Shown: positions 15,395 through 24,423 of the stretch, in pieces
Numbering within the stretch: the first letter of the stretch is position 1
Layout: each line of letters starts with the position of its first letter
Assembly (NCBI RefSeq): GCF_900055185.1
Contig: NZ_FIZX01000007.1
Span: 37,398-101,397 of the forward strand
Origin: Grimontia celer
GTDB taxonomy: Bacteria; Pseudomonadota; Gammaproteobacteria; Enterobacterales; Vibrionaceae
Length of the DNA stretch: 64,000 nt
Direction of reading: 5' to 3'
Position numbers and translations under genes: made by a program
Notes under the pieces: generated by a model
What the model saw: the letters and a program-made list of their open reading frames with translations, nothing else
Databases searched by the model: none
What the model was told of the DNA's origin: nothing

Positions 15395-18190
15395 ATGGCG
15401 ACGACTTCTGATAACCCGTTGATCCTGGTCGACGGCTCTTCTTATCTCTACCGCGCGTACCACGCTTCTCCCAACCTGACCAATGCGAATGGCGAGCCAA
15501 CAGGTGCCGTTTATGGCGTGGTGAACATGCTGCGCAGCTTGGTGAAACAGTATCCGCAATCTCATGTGGCGGTGATTTTCGACGCCAAAGGCAAGACCTT
15601 CCGTGACGACATGTATGCGGAATACAAAGCGCACCGCCCGCCAATGCCGGATGATCTGCGCAGCCAAATTGCCCCGCTGCATCAAATCATCGAAGCCATG
15701 GGCTTCCCGATGCTGGTGATTGAAGGTGTTGAAGCGGATGACGTTATAGGAACATTAGCGGTGCAAGGTTCCAAAGCAGGGATGCCAGTTCTTATCAGTA
15801 CCGGTGATAAAGACATGGCGCAGTTGGTGGATGAAAACGTCACCCTGATCAACACCATGACCAACGTGATCATGACGCCACAGGGCGTGCATGACAAATA
15901 TGGCTTTGGCCCAGAGCACATCATCGACTATCTCGCACTCATGGGCGATAAAGTCGATAACATCCCGGGTGTTCCGGGTGTGGGTGAGAAAACCGCCACT
16001 GCGCTTATCGCTGGTATCGGCGGCCTGGATGCGTTGTATGACAACCTTGATAAGATCGCAGACCTTAGCTTCCGTGGCTCGAAAACCATGGCGAAGAAGC
16101 TTGAGGACAACAAAGAGAACGCTTACCTCTCTTATCAGCTTGCCACTATCAAGCTTGATTGTGAGTTGCCGTTTAAGCCGGAAGAGCTGATCAACCGCGC
16201 GGCAGATAACGACAAGCTGGTTGAGCTTTTCACTGAACTGAACTTCAAGCGCTGGCTGGCAGAAGCCCAAAGTGGTAACGCAGGTGTTGATGCCGTCGCA
16301 GAGCGCGCAGCTTCTGGCGCTTCATCAGCGAAATCGTCTGCCAAAGCAGAAGCGACATTCGAGGCCGCTGCGATTGATCGCGGCCAATACGAAACCATCC
16401 TTACAGAAGACGACTTCCAGCGCTGGATGGAGAAGCTGAAGAAAACCAATGTCGTGGCTTTCGATACCGAAACCGATAGCCTGGACTACATGGAAGCCAA
16501 TCTGGTGGGGATTTCCTTCGCCGTTGCTGAAGGTGAAGCGGCTTACCTGCCGCTGACTCACGACTATCTGGATGCGCCGAAGCAGCTCGACCGAGACTGG
16601 GTGCTGGAAGAAATGAAAGCCTGGCTTGAAGATGCCGGTGCGCTGAAAGTCGGCCAGAACCTGAAATACGATGCGAGCGTGCTTGCTCGTTACGATATCG
16701 CGATGCGCGGCATTGCTTACGACACCATGTTGGAATCTTACGTGTTCAACAGCGTGGCAGGTAAGCATGACATGGACAGCTTGGCACTTCGCTACCTGCA
16801 GCATAAGTGTATCAGCTTTGAAGAGATTGCCGGTAAGGGTAAGAAGCAGCTGACGTTCAATCAGATTGAAATGGATCAGGCGGCTCCTTACGCGGCAGAA
16901 GACGCTGATGTCACCCTGCGTTTGCACAATGCCCTGATGGCACAGCTCAACAATGACGAGAAACTGAAAGTTATTTTCGAGCAGTACGAAATGCCATTGG
17001 TGCCAGTTCTTTCGCGTATTGAGCGCCATGGTGTGTTGATCAGTGCGGAAATGCTGGCGAAGCAATCTCAGGAAATTGCGATTCGCTTGGATGAGCTCGA
17101 AAAGGAAACTTATGAGATTGCCGGTGAAGAATTTAACCTGAGTTCACCCAAGCAGCTTCAGGCGATCCTGTTCGAGAAAATGGGTCTGCCAGTGTTGAAG
17201 AAGACACCATCAGGCACCCCTTCTACCAATGAAGAAGTGCTTCAGGAGCTGGCGCTGGATTACCCGCTGCCAAAACGCATTCTGGAATACCGTGGACTGG
17301 CGAAGCTGAAATCCACTTATACCGACAAACTGCCGAAGATGGTTAAGCCGGCTACTGGCCGTGTGCACACTTCTTATCATCAGGCAGTAACGGCAACGGG
17401 CCGTTTGTCATCAACCGATCCGAACCTTCAGAACATTCCAATCCGCAATGAAGAAGGGCGTCGTATCCGTCAGGCGTTTATCGCACCGGCAGGTAAGACC
17501 ATTCTGGCAGTCGACTACTCGCAAATTGAACTTCGTATCATGGCGCACCTGTCTGGTGATGAAGCCCTGATTGATGCTTTCCGTCACGGCAAAGACATCC
17601 ATGCGGCAACGGCTGCAGAAGTGATGGGGATTGATATCAGTGATGTCACCTCTGAAATGCGTCGCCGTGCGAAAGCGATCAACTTCGGCCTTATCTATGG
17701 CATGAGTGCGTTTGGTCTGGCAAAACAGCTCGGCATTCCACGTGGTGAAGCGCAGCAATACATGGAACGCTACTTCGAGCGCTACCCAGGCGTACGCCAA
17801 TACATGGAAACCACCCGACTTCAGGCTGCCGAGCAGGGCTATGTTGAAACCATCTTTGGCCGCCGTCTTCACCTGCCGGAAATCAAATCCAGCAATGCCA
17901 TGCGTCGTAAAGGGGCAGAGCGTGCTGCGATCAACGCCCCGATGCAGGGGACGGCGGCTGATATCATCAAACGTGCGATGATTTTGGTGGATGCCTGGAT
18001 TCAAACCCAGCCTGAGGGTCGTGTGGCTCTTATCATGCAAGTACACGATGAATTGGTGTTGGAAGTAGATACCGAACACCTTTCTGACATTGAGCAACAG
18101 GTTTGTAAGTTAATGGAATCTGCTGCGTTGCTGGAAGTTCCGCTGGTCGCCGAGTCTGGTAGCGGTGAAAACTGGGACCAGGCGCATTAA
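15395..18190 (+). CDS. polA: DNA polymerase I
   Basis: Pol I fills excision-repair gaps and removes Okazaki primers. The 931-residue protein (E. coli 928) has a 5'-3' exonuclease domain at the N terminus ([14 protein letters not shown], then DKDMAQLV and [10 protein letters not shown]), a 3'-5' proofreading domain with intact Exo I acidic residues (FDTETDSL), and the polymerase domain with motif [15 protein letters not shown], motif [15 protein letters not shown] and motif [12 protein letters not shown] chose the ATG at 15395 because homology starts at [16 protein letters not shown]; no strong ribosome site precedes it. A longer in-frame extension to 15296 has no family support. DnaA boxes lie 160-210 bases upstream. 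Confidence 0.97.
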   Translation: MATTSDNPLILVDGSSYLYRAYHASPNLTNANGEPTGAVYGVVNMLRSLVKQYPQSHVAVIFDAKGKTFRDDMYAEYKAHRPPMPDDLRSQIAPLHQIIEAMGFPMLVIEGVEADDVIGTLAVQGSKAGMPVLISTGDKDMAQLVDENVTLINTMTNVIMTPQGVHDKYGFGPEHIIDYLALMGDKVDNIPGVPGVGEKTATALIAGIGGLDALYDNLDKIADLSFRGSKTMAKKLEDNKENAYLSYQLATIKLDCELPFKPEELINRAADNDKLVELFTELNFKRWLAEAQSGNAGVDAVAERAASGASSAKSSAKAEATFEAAAIDRGQYETILTEDDFQRWMEKLKKTNVVAFDTETDSLDYMEANLVGISFAVAEGEAAYLPLTHDYLDAPKQLDRDWVLEEMKAWLEDAGALKVGQNLKYDASVLARYDIAMRGIAYDTMLESYVFNSVAGKHDMDSLALRYLQHKCISFEEIAGKGKKQLTFNQIEMDQAAPYAAEDADVTLRLHNALMAQLNNDEKLKVIFEQYEMPLVPVLSRIERHGVLISAEMLAKQSQEIAIRLDELEKETYEIAGEEFNLSSPKQLQAILFEKMGLPVLKKTPSGTPSTNEEVLQELALDYPLPKRILEYRGLAKLKSTYTDKLPKMVKPATGRVHTSYHQAVTATGRLSSTDPNLQNIPIRNEEGRRIRQAFIAPAGKTILAVDYSQIELRIMAHLSGDEALIDAFRHGKDIHAATAAEVMGIDISDVTSEMRRRAKAINFGLIYGMSAFGLAKQLGIPRGEAQQYMERYFERYPGVRQYMETTRLQAAEQGYVETIFGRRLHLPEIKSSNAMRRKGAERAAINAPMQGTAADIIKRAMILVDAWIQTQPEGRVALIMQVHDELVLEVDTEHLSDIEQQVCKLMESAALLEVPLVAESGSGENWDQAH

Positions 18191-18242
18191 ATCAGGCGGT
18201 TGATTCCGACCTGACTCGCACAAATACTTAAAACTTAACGCG

Positions 18243-18270
18243 AAAAAAGCCTGCAATTGCGGGCTTTTTT
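18243..18270 (+). terminator. polA terminator
   Basis: AAAAAAGCCTGC and GCGGGCTTTTTT flank an AATT loop, giving a GC-rich stem followed by T residues, 53 bases after the polA stop codon. Confidence 0.9.
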
Positions 18271-18289
18271 ATTCCTGTAATGAAACAAA

Positions 18290-18310
18290 ATGAATACATC
18301 AGGTGTTCAT
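18290..18310. promoter_or_regulatory. Inverted repeat upstream of spf
   Basis: ATGAATAC and GTGTTCAT (18290-18297 and 18303-18310) form a dyad with seven of eight pairs and a five-base spacer, centred about 82 bases upstream of the Spot 42 start. It does not fit the CRP consensus. It may be an operator; no regulator can be named. Confidence 0.3.
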
Positions 18311-18381
18311 TTCTATAATTTTATGAAAAAAAACTACGTAAAGGGTTTTCTTAATCGGCCATTTGATATACAGTAAGAGGC

Positions 18382-18490
18382 GTAGGGTACAGAGGTAAGA
18401 TGTTCTATCTTTCAGACCTTTTGTTTCACGTTATTGGATTTAGCTGATTCAGCAGCCCCGGTTGACAAATGTCAGCCGGGGCATTTTTTA
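18382..18490 (+). ncRNA. spf: Small RNA Spot 42
   Basis: The RNA starts GTAGGGTACAGAGGTAAGAT and continues with TTCTATCTTTCAGACCTTTT, nearly identical to E. coli Spot 42 over the first 40 bases. It ends in the stem CCCCGGTTGAC / GTCAGCCGGGG (with a short AAAT loop) and a T tract. Position downstream of polA is conserved. Spot 42 represses genes of secondary carbon metabolism through Hfq and is itself repressed by cAMP-CRP in E. coli. TACAGT at 18369-18374 is a suitable -10 element for a start at 18382. The 5' end is set by alignment to the known RNA. Confidence 0.95.
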
Positions 18491-18645
18491 TTGTGCTTTC
18501 CCTATCCTTTCTCTTTTCCATAATCATTCCAATATTTCCTTTTAATACAGTTAGTTAATGTTGTTAACTTTGGTGTATTTGTATTTTGTTACTGTTTATT
18601 AGAGTAAATACTTTAACTTGAGAGTGTTGGCGCTATAATGACCAC

Positions 18646-18749
18646 TGCTTCTTGTTCTTGATGTGTCTGAGTGGTCTGCAATCCAACTTACGATAGGCGA
18701 CTCACACGTTATTTCTGACCGAATTGAGCGATCGATTCGGTCTTTTTTT
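18646..18749 (+). ncRNA. Candidate small RNA between spf and engB
   Basis: A good promoter (TTTAAC near 18612-18617, TATAAT at 18634-18639) is followed about 80 bases later by a textbook terminator: GACCGAAT and ATTCGGTC (18717-18724 and 18735-18742) plus seven T residues. The interval has no credible reading frame and a C/T-rich 5' part (TGCTTCTTGTTCTTG). In E. coli the position between spf and engB holds CsrC, but this sequence lacks repeated GGA motifs and is not a CsrC homologue. I do not recognise it as a named small RNA. Confidence 0.6.
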
Positions 18750-19057
18750 ATCCAATCAATCCTGTAACTCACTTCCAAGATTCTATCTATTGGTATTTAT
18801 ACGATACGGATGATATTTCTTTTTAAAAAATAAGTTTTACGAATAAGAATAAAGTGAATAGAAATCATTAGGTTGAAATTTGATGGGTGTGAATTGCCTG
18901 CGCTTTGAGGCAAATATGGCAATAGTTTGGGCGGGGCGAACTTGCGGGGTTGGGGAAAATCACTGACACTAACTTTATAACGACTAAAAAAACCTCCTAT
19001 TTCTCTCCCGTTACCCCACCTACATGGTGGGGTCTTTATTTTCAGCGTCCTGACAGA
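18750..19057. other. Unassigned A/T-rich region before engB
   Basis: About 300 bases without a convincing gene. The only clear structure is a perfect eight-base-pair hairpin, ACCCCACC and GGTGGGGT around TACAT (19013-19033), followed on the plus strand by CTTTATTTT. It could terminate plus-strand transcription that would otherwise run antisense into engB. On the minus strand it lacks a T tract, so it is a poor engB terminator. Confidence 0.4.
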
Positions 19058-19714
19058 TTAAGCGTCGTCGTTTTCAGTATCTTGCAGGTCTGGTTCTTGC
19101 GGGATTTCAAGTGCCGGAGCGTACCAACCATCCAGCTTTTTGCGCAGTTTATCGACACCAATACCCTTTAAAGACGAGTAAAGCTCAACTTCTACATCCC
19201 CGCCAAAGTCTTTGGCCGCTTCACGCACTTTCAGTAGCTCAGCTTTGCGCGCGCCACTTTTCAGCTTGTCACACTTGGTCAACAGCGCCAGTACCGGCAA
19301 GTTGCTGTCTACCGCCCAGAAAATCAAATCCTGATCCAGCTCTTTCAGCGGATGGCGGATGTCCATCAACACCACGAGGCCTTTTAGCTGGTTACGCTTT
19401 TGCAGGTATTCGCCCAGAGATTTCTGCCATTTCAGCTTCATTTCCAGTGGAACTTGCGCGTAGCCGTAACCCGGTAAGTCAACAATGTGGCATCCCTCAT
19501 CCACTTTAAACAGGTTGATTAATTGTGTGCGACCCGGCGTTTTACTGGTTTTCACCAAGCTTTTTTGATCACAAAGCCTGTTTATTGAGCTAGATTTACC
19601 AGCATTGGAACGACCTGCGAACGCGATCTCGATGCCAGTATCGTGAGGTAAAGCCCTGATATCTGGTGCACTGGTAATAAAGTGGGTGTTTCGATAGTTG
19701 AGTGAAGAATTCAC
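19058..19714 (-). CDS. engB: Ribosome biogenesis GTPase EngB (YihA/YsxC)
   Basis: A 218-residue TrmE-Era-EngA-EngB-family GTPase needed for large-subunit assembly and normal division. G1 is GRSNAGKS at 34-41, G2 contains [11 protein letters not shown]3 is DLPGYGYA at 79-86 and G4 is TKCDK near 146. It is divergent from the cytochrome c4 gene and convergent with the spf region, as in E. coli and V. cholerae. Confidence 0.96.
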   Translation of the reverse strand: MNSSLNYRNTHFITSAPDIRALPHDTGIEIAFAGRSNAGKSSSINRLCDQKSLVKTSKTPGRTQLINLFKVDEGCHIVDLPGYGYAQVPLEMKLKWQKSLGEYLQKRNQLKGLVVLMDIRHPLKELDQDLIFWAVDSNLPVLALLTKCDKLKSGARKAELLKVREAAKDFGGDVEVELYSSLKGIGVDKLRKKLDGWYAPALEIPQEPDLQDTENDDA

Positions 19715-19863
19715 TGTTAACTCCGTCTCGACTTTATGTAGTCGACTGATTACTTTTATGTGAAATTGTGTAAAATGACCGTGCTCGGTTTTTGCTCGAT
19801 GATTGTATCATGATGGCGTGGGCATCGTGGTATTGGAAGCTTGATAATTATAAATGGAATGTC

Positions 19864-20481
19864 ATGAAGAGATTAGCGCTACTACTCACTTTATTCGCGA
19901 GCTTTACTGCCTTTGCACAAGGCGATGCAGAAGCAGGTAAAGCAAAATCAGCCACTTGCGCCGCTTGTCATGGTGCGGACGGTAACAGCGTCATTCCCGC
20001 CAATCCTACCCTTGCAGGTCAACACGAAAAATACCTTCTGAAGCAGCTCAAAGAGTTCAAATTGGGTATGACGACTGGTGGTGCACAAGGCCGTAACAAT
20101 GCCGTGATGGCTGGTATGGTGGCTGCACTGTCTGAGCAAGACATGGCAGATTTGGCGGCATACTATGCGTCTCAAACAGCGAAACCGGGTACAACACCGG
20201 AATCTTCCATCGAAATCGGTGAAGAGCTGTATTTGGCTGGTGATCAGGAGCGCGGTATCGCGGCTTGTATCGCATGTCACGGCCCTCGCGGTAACGGTAC
20301 CGCACTGTCAGGCTTCCCGAAAATCTCTGGTCAGCATGCTGATTACGTGAAAGCTCAACTAATGGCATTCCGCGACGGTCAGCGTAACAACGACCTAAAC
20401 GGCATGATGCGCATTGTGGCGCAGAAACTGTCTGATAAAGAAATTGAAGCGATTTCTAATTATGTTGGTGGTCTGCACTAA
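19864..20481 (+). CDS. Diheme cytochrome c4
   Basis: A periplasmic electron carrier of 205 residues with a signal peptide (MKRLALLLTLFASFTAFA) and two class I cytochrome c domains. Heme attachment sites are CAACH at 32-36 and CIACH at 135-139; candidate axial methionines lie in NNAVMAGM and NGMMRIV. Cytochrome c4 passes electrons from the bc1 complex to terminal oxidases such as cbb3. I chose the ATG at 19864 because it gives the signal peptide; an in-frame extension to 19792 would place 24 polar residues before it. The gene stands opposite engB. Confidence 0.93.
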   Translation: MKRLALLLTLFASFTAFAQGDAEAGKAKSATCAACHGADGNSVIPANPTLAGQHEKYLLKQLKEFKLGMTTGGAQGRNNAVMAGMVAALSEQDMADLAAYYASQTAKPGTTPESSIEIGEELYLAGDQERGIAACIACHGPRGNGTALSGFPKISGQHADYVKAQLMAFRDGQRNNDLNGMMRIVAQKLSDKEIEAISNYVGGLH

Positions 20482-20518
20482 CAGATTGTGCAAAAGCAAA
20501 ATTGCACAATAAGACGTG

Positions 20519-20545
20519 AAAAAGGCAGCATTCGCTGCCTTTTTT
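20519..20545 (+). terminator. Cytochrome c4 terminator
   Basis: AAAAAGGCAGC and GCTGCCTTTTTT form a stem around an ATTC loop, 38 bases after the stop codon. Confidence 0.9.
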
Positions 20546-20740
20546 CGTTTGGGTTTCTTTTATTTCCCATGATCTTGTAAGCGATCGACCATTCTTTATA
20601 GAGAAAGGTGCGTAAAAATTTGTTGGTTTTTAATTTTTTCTTCTATATTTCAGAAAGATACTTTTCAAGTGCATTTGGTGATTGTTTGAATTGTGAGTTA
20701 TCGCCTGTTTTGATAAGGGCGAAAGCGTAAACTTATTCAT

Positions 20741-21103
20741 GTCGACAGGAGCACGACACGGAAAGGACAATCAGGACGATTTCGCAGGGCTGCGGCAAGG
20801 ATTCAAACGGACTTTGGCTTAGGAAAGCCTCAGAGACCAGGACGTTATGTTGTCAGGATGGCATTCAGAAGTGTGAAGGATTCACACTCAGCATGGACCA
20901 CCTTCAGGACGAATGGTTAGGACACACACCAGGATGGTGATGACGACAGGACGTTGCGAGTAATAACTCAAATAAAAATGGCAGGACGCCCGCGCTTAGA
21001 AGGACTCTTATTCACCGGGATGTGGTGTTACTGTTAGGGATGAAAACGGTAAATCCGTTCATTAGAACGCTATAGAGCGACAGGCTTTGCCTGTCGCTTT
21101 TTT
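20741..21103 (+). ncRNA. csrB: CsrB-family small RNA (CsrA sponge)
   Basis: A stretch of about 360 bases with no reading frame but about 19 GGA triplets, 14 of them AGGA and eight CAGGA, many in short hairpin loops (for example CTTAGGAAAG and GTGAAGGATTCAC). This is the hallmark of CsrB/CsrC RNAs, which titrate CsrA. The 3' end is AGCGACAGGC / GCCTGTCGCT (21076-21098) plus a T tract, very like the CsrC terminator. A -10 element TAAACT (20728-20733) suggests a start near 20741. Vibrios carry several CsrB copies under the VarS/VarA two-component system; which copy this corresponds to is not clear. Confidence 0.9.
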
Positions 21104-21157
21104 CTTATTCAACTTTCTGCTACATTTCCCGCCATTCAATTTGGTGTAGAAATCCCC

Positions 21158-21805
21158 ATGTCCCTTGAATGCCCTCTATGTAAATCTGCTGATATAGCCG
21201 ATTTCGAGCAGGATAGACGTCGCCGTTACTTCCGTTGTCAGGAATGCTATCTGGTCTTTGCAGACCCTGAGTGCCTGTTATCACCGGAGGAAGAAAAAGC
21301 CGTTTACGACAAACATGAAAATGTCGTGGAAGATGAAGGCTATCGACGTTTCCTAAGCCGTCTCGCGACACCGCTTATGGAAAAAATGGGTGAGGGCGCC
21401 AAGCAAGGCTTAGACTTTGGATGTGGTCCCGGTCCGGCTTTAGCCGCCATGCTTGAAGAAGCCGGACACCAAATGGCTGTTTACGATCCGTATTTTGCGC
21501 CCAACCTCAGTGTGTTGGACGCTACGTATGATTTCGTGACCTGTACAGAAGCCATTGAACACTTTTATATGCCTCACAGGGAATGGAGACAATTGCTGAG
21601 CTTGGTCAAGCCGGGAGGCTGGTTAGCCATTATGACCAAGCTCGTTATTGATGCTCCAGCTTTCAAAAGCTGGCATTACAAAAATGACCCAACCCACGTG
21701 AGTTTTTTCAGTCGCGAAACGTTCCGCTTTTTGGCCGAGCGTGATGGTCTTGACGTGGACTTTGTTGGTAACGACGTAATTTTACTGAGGAAGAAAAACG
21801 AATGA
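21158..21805 (+). CDS. Class I SAM-dependent methyltransferase with N-terminal zinc ribbon
   Basis: A 215-residue protein. Residues 5-30 hold two CxxC pairs (C5/C8 and C27/C30) typical of a zinc ribbon. The Rossmann methyltransferase fold follows, with motif I DFGCGPGP at 86-93, an acidic strand end in VYDPYF, and motif IV region CTEAIEHF. Its stop overlaps the yihI start (ATGA), so it is probably cotranscribed with yihI and the DUF2489 gene. Substrate unknown; the zinc ribbon and ribosome-related neighbours make RNA or a translation factor possible, but that is speculative. Confidence 0.85.
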   Translation: MSLECPLCKSADIADFEQDRRRRYFRCQECYLVFADPECLLSPEEEKAVYDKHENVVEDEGYRRFLSRLATPLMEKMGEGAKQGLDFGCGPGPALAAMLEEAGHQMAVYDPYFAPNLSVLDATYDFVTCTEAIEHFYMPHREWRQLLSLVKPGGWLAIMTKLVIDAPAFKSWHYKNDPTHVSFFSRETFRFLAERDGLDVDFVGNDVILLRKKNE

Positions 21806-22347
21806 CCCGCAAGAAAAAAGCCCGCAAAGTTGGCTCTGAAGGTCCTGCGCAATACAGCGAGAAGTCGCTGACCAAAGAAGACATTGCTGCGCTGGCACGC
21901 AAGCGTAAGAGCAAGCGCAAAGGTCTGAAGTCTGGCTCACGCCACTCGGAAGGCAAAGCCGCGCAACAGCGTCAGGCGCAGGCACAACGCGACCCGCGTC
22001 TGGGCAGCAAAAAGCCTATCCAGTTGGTGGTAGAAGCCAAACCACATCCAAAATCTGCAGAAGCGAAGAAGGCCCGTCGCCTGAGCGCTGAGCAGGAATT
22101 GGAAATGTTGGAAAATGATGCGCAACTAAATGTGCTTCTCGACCGTATTGAAAAAGGTGACAGTTTGGGCGCAGGCCTTCAGCAATATGTTGATGAGAAG
22201 CTGGATCGCATCGAGGTGCTAATGAAGCAATTGGGTCTGTTCGAAGAGGACGAGCCTGAAGCGGAAGAAGCACCGAAGAAAAACAAACGCCGCGGCGATG
22301 ACGATTTGCTGGCGGAGTTTGAAAACTTCAAATTTGACCAGGAGTAA
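21802..22347 (+). CDS. yihI: Der GTPase-activating protein YihI
   Basis: A 181-residue, highly charged protein: a very basic N-terminal half (MTRKKKARKVG, RKRKSKRKGLKSGSR) and a compact helical C-terminal part (LSAEQELEMLENDAQLN) ending in an acidic tail. YihI stimulates the GTPase Der (EngA) and delays 50S maturation. The ATG overlaps the methyltransferase stop, and the next gene starts directly after the TAA. Synteny with hemN is the same in E. coli and vibrios. Confidence 0.93.
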   Translation: MTRKKKARKVGSEGPAQYSEKSLTKEDIAALARKRKSKRKGLKSGSRHSEGKAAQQRQAQAQRDPRLGSKKPIQLVVEAKPHPKSAEAKKARRLSAEQELEMLENDAQLNVLLDRIEKGDSLGAGLQQYVDEKLDRIEVLMKQLGLFEEDEPEAEEAPKKNKRRGDDDLLAEFENFKFDQE

Positions 22348-22845
22348 GTGTTGGAAATTCTTCCTATAGGTGTTGTGGCACTTGGTGGTGCCATCATTCT
22401 CGGTTTGGCTGTTTATGCAGGTTGGTTGTTGTCGAAACTTCGCCATCAAACCAAAATGCAGGAAAAGGCGATGAACGCCGCGATTAAACAACGCAACGAG
22501 AAAATCATTGAGAGTGTAGATGTGATTGCCATGGCGACACTGCAAGAGCAGTGCGACCTGTCAGAAGCGGCTATCCGCCTTTACATGATCATGGACCACC
22601 TGCAGGGAGAGAAGCGTGTAGAGTTCCCAGAGCGCTTCCCCGCACTTTACGAGCTGTATGATGTGGTCAAAGACATGCCACGCGGCGATGCGCGTAAGAA
22701 GATCGAAAAGCGTGAACGTATGCGCCACGACATGGAGCGCATGAAGGCGGAATCCCGACTGCAGCAGGCCATTCATACTGAGCTTGAAGAAATCCTTGCA
22801 TTCACTGGTGCGAAAATGACGCCAGTGCGTACTTTGGCGAGTTAA
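22348..22845 (+). CDS. DUF2489 family membrane protein
   Basis: A 165-residue protein with one N-terminal transmembrane helix (about 3-27, LPIGVVALGGAIILGLAVYA) and a helical, charged cytoplasmic domain with likely coiled coil near the C terminus (KKIEKRERMRHDMERMKAES). It matches the DUF2489 family that sits between yihI and hemN in Vibrionaceae. The GTG start at 22348 immediately follows the yihI TAA. Function unknown. Confidence 0.85.
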   Translation: MLEILPIGVVALGGAIILGLAVYAGWLLSKLRHQTKMQEKAMNAAIKQRNEKIIESVDVIAMATLQEQCDLSEAAIRLYMIMDHLQGEKRVEFPERFPALYELYDVVKDMPRGDARKKIEKRERMRHDMERMKAESRLQQAIHTELEEILAFTGAKMTPVRTLAS

Positions 22846-22881
22846 CGACTTACCCTTAAAGGTACGATCTGACCAACAATT

Positions 22882-22955
22882 TTCCCGTTCCTTGTGCGGG
22901 AACAATTCTTAGCAGCCGGAGAGTGTGGCAGAATTAGCCAACTTACACTTTCCGG
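22882..22955 (+). promoter_or_regulatory. Two hairpins in the hemN upstream region
   Basis: TTCCCG / CGGGAA (22882-22887 and 22897-22902) and a longer imperfect repeat CCGGAGAGTGTG / TACACTTTCCGG (22916-22927 and 22944-22955, 10 of 12 paired) lie between the DUF2489 and hemN genes. Neither has a T tract. They may be leader RNA structure or operators; no FNR half-sites are visible. Confidence 0.35.
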
Positions 22956-22979
22956 TTGTTCATTTTGGCGGGAACATAC

Positions 22980-24353
22980 ATGTCTAAGCAGCAAATTATC
23001 TGGGATCAGGCACTGATCGAGAAGTATAACTACTCAGGGCCGCGATACACCTCTTACCCAACCGCACTGGAATTCCATGAGGTTTTCACGGCGGCTGAGT
23101 TTGATATGGCGTGTACCCAATACCCGGATCGCAATCTGTCGTTATACGTGCATATCCCGTTCTGCCACACCCTTTGTTACTACTGTGGTTGTAACAAGGT
23201 GATCACCCGTCATGCGCACAAAGCGGATCAGTATCTTGATGCGCTGGAACTGGAAATCCGTCAACGCGCTTACTTGCTTCGCGATCGCAACGTGACACAA
23301 CTGCACTGGGGCGGCGGCACGCCAACCTTCTTGACCAAGGAGCAGATCTCCCGTCTGATGTCCCTGCTGCGTGAAGAGTTTCGCCTCAATGCCGATGCAG
23401 AAATCAGTATCGAAGTGGATCCGCGTGAGATTGAACTCGACATGCTCGACCACCTGCGCTCTGAAGGCTTCAACCGTCTAAGTATCGGCGTGCAGGATTT
23501 CGATAAGACAGTTCAGAAAGCGGTGAACCGTGAGCAGGATGAAGACTTCATCAAAGCCATGGTGGTGCGTGCCAAAGAATTGGGTTTTCGCTCGACCAAC
23601 CTGGATCTGATTTATGGCCTCCCGCACCAAGATAGTGCAACCTTTGCTAAGACATTAGAGCAGGTACTGACCATGCAGCCGGGCCGTCTGTCGGTCTTCA
23701 ACTATGCGCATTTGCCACAACTGTTTGCCGCGCAGCGGAAAATCAAAGAAGACGACCTGCCATCGCCACAGGAAAAACTGGCGATGCTGGAGCAAACCAT
23801 CAGCACCCTGACTGGTGCAGGCTACCAGTTTATCGGTATGGACCACTTTGCCTTACCGAATGATGAACTGGCGGTAGCGCAGCGTGAAGGCGTCCTCCAC
23901 AGAAACTTCCAGGGTTATACCACCCAAGGTGATTGCGATCTGCTGGGCTTAGGTGTGTCAGCGATTTCCATGATTGGTGATTGCTATGCACAGAACCAGA
24001 AAGAGCTGAAGAAATATTACGGTCAGGTCGACGAGCAACGCCATGCGTTGTGGAAAGGCGTGATGCTGGATGGTGATGACTTGCTTCGCCGCGAAGTCAT
24101 CAAATCGCTTATCTGCAACTTCACCCTGGACAAACGTGCGATTGAACGTGAGTTCGATGTTTCCTTCGACACCCACTTTGCGGAAGATTTGGATTTACTG
24201 CAGTGCTTTGTCGATGACGAGCTGGTAACCGTTGATGCAGATAGCGTCAAAGTAACACTGAAAGGGCGCCTGCTGATTCGCAACATCTGCATGTGCTTCG
24301 ACACTTACTTGCGTGACAGAGCGCGTCAGCAGCAGTTTTCCCGTGTGATTTAA
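22980..24353 (+). CDS. hemN: Oxygen-independent coproporphyrinogen III dehydrogenase HemN
   Basis: A radical SAM enzyme that oxidatively decarboxylates coproporphyrinogen III to protoporphyrinogen IX without oxygen in heme synthesis. The 457-residue length equals E. coli HemN. The 4Fe-4S cluster motif is CxxxCxxC at C62, C66 and C69, with the extra C71 of the HemN signature, and the N terminus QALIEKYNYSGPRYTSYPTA is characteristic. The GGGE-like segment GGGTPTFL contacts SAM. I chose the ATG at 22980, after GCGGGAA; an upstream in-frame ATG at 22956 lacks homology. Confidence 0.96.
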   Translation: MSKQQIIWDQALIEKYNYSGPRYTSYPTALEFHEVFTAAEFDMACTQYPDRNLSLYVHIPFCHTLCYYCGCNKVITRHAHKADQYLDALELEIRQRAYLLRDRNVTQLHWGGGTPTFLTKEQISRLMSLLREEFRLNADAEISIEVDPREIELDMLDHLRSEGFNRLSIGVQDFDKTVQKAVNREQDEDFIKAMVVRAKELGFRSTNLDLIYGLPHQDSATFAKTLEQVLTMQPGRLSVFNYAHLPQLFAAQRKIKEDDLPSPQEKLAMLEQTISTLTGAGYQFIGMDHFALPNDELAVAQREGVLHRNFQGYTTQGDCDLLGLGVSAISMIGDCYAQNQKELKKYYGQVDEQRHALWKGVMLDGDDLLRREVIKSLICNFTLDKRAIEREFDVSFDTHFAEDLDLLQCFVDDELVTVDADSVKVTLKGRLLIRNICMCFDTYLRDRARQQQFSRVI

Positions 24354-24377
24354 TACTGTCTAACGCCACAAGAAACG

Positions 24378-24404
24378 AAAAAAGCCGCTGATAGCGGCTT
24401 TTTT
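24378..24404 (+). terminator. hemN terminator
   Basis: AAAAAAGCCGCT and AGCGGCTTTTTT around a GAT loop, 24 bases after the hemN stop codon; symmetric A and T tracts make it bidirectional, so it may also end the converging small gene. Confidence 0.9.
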
Positions 24405-24423
24405 GTTGGCTGTTGATGGGGCG

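Noticed and set aside
16325..17065. A 246-codon minus-strand frame inside polA
   Set aside because: Antisense to conserved polymerase sequence; composition typical of a shadow frame rich in H, Q and R.
18950..19171. A 73-codon frame overlapping the engB 3' end
   Set aside because: Its second half is antisense to engB and it contains the hairpin at 19013-19033; no ribosome site.
22846..22979. FNR site upstream of hemN
   Set aside because: No TTGAT-N4-ATCAA or close variant is present on either strand.
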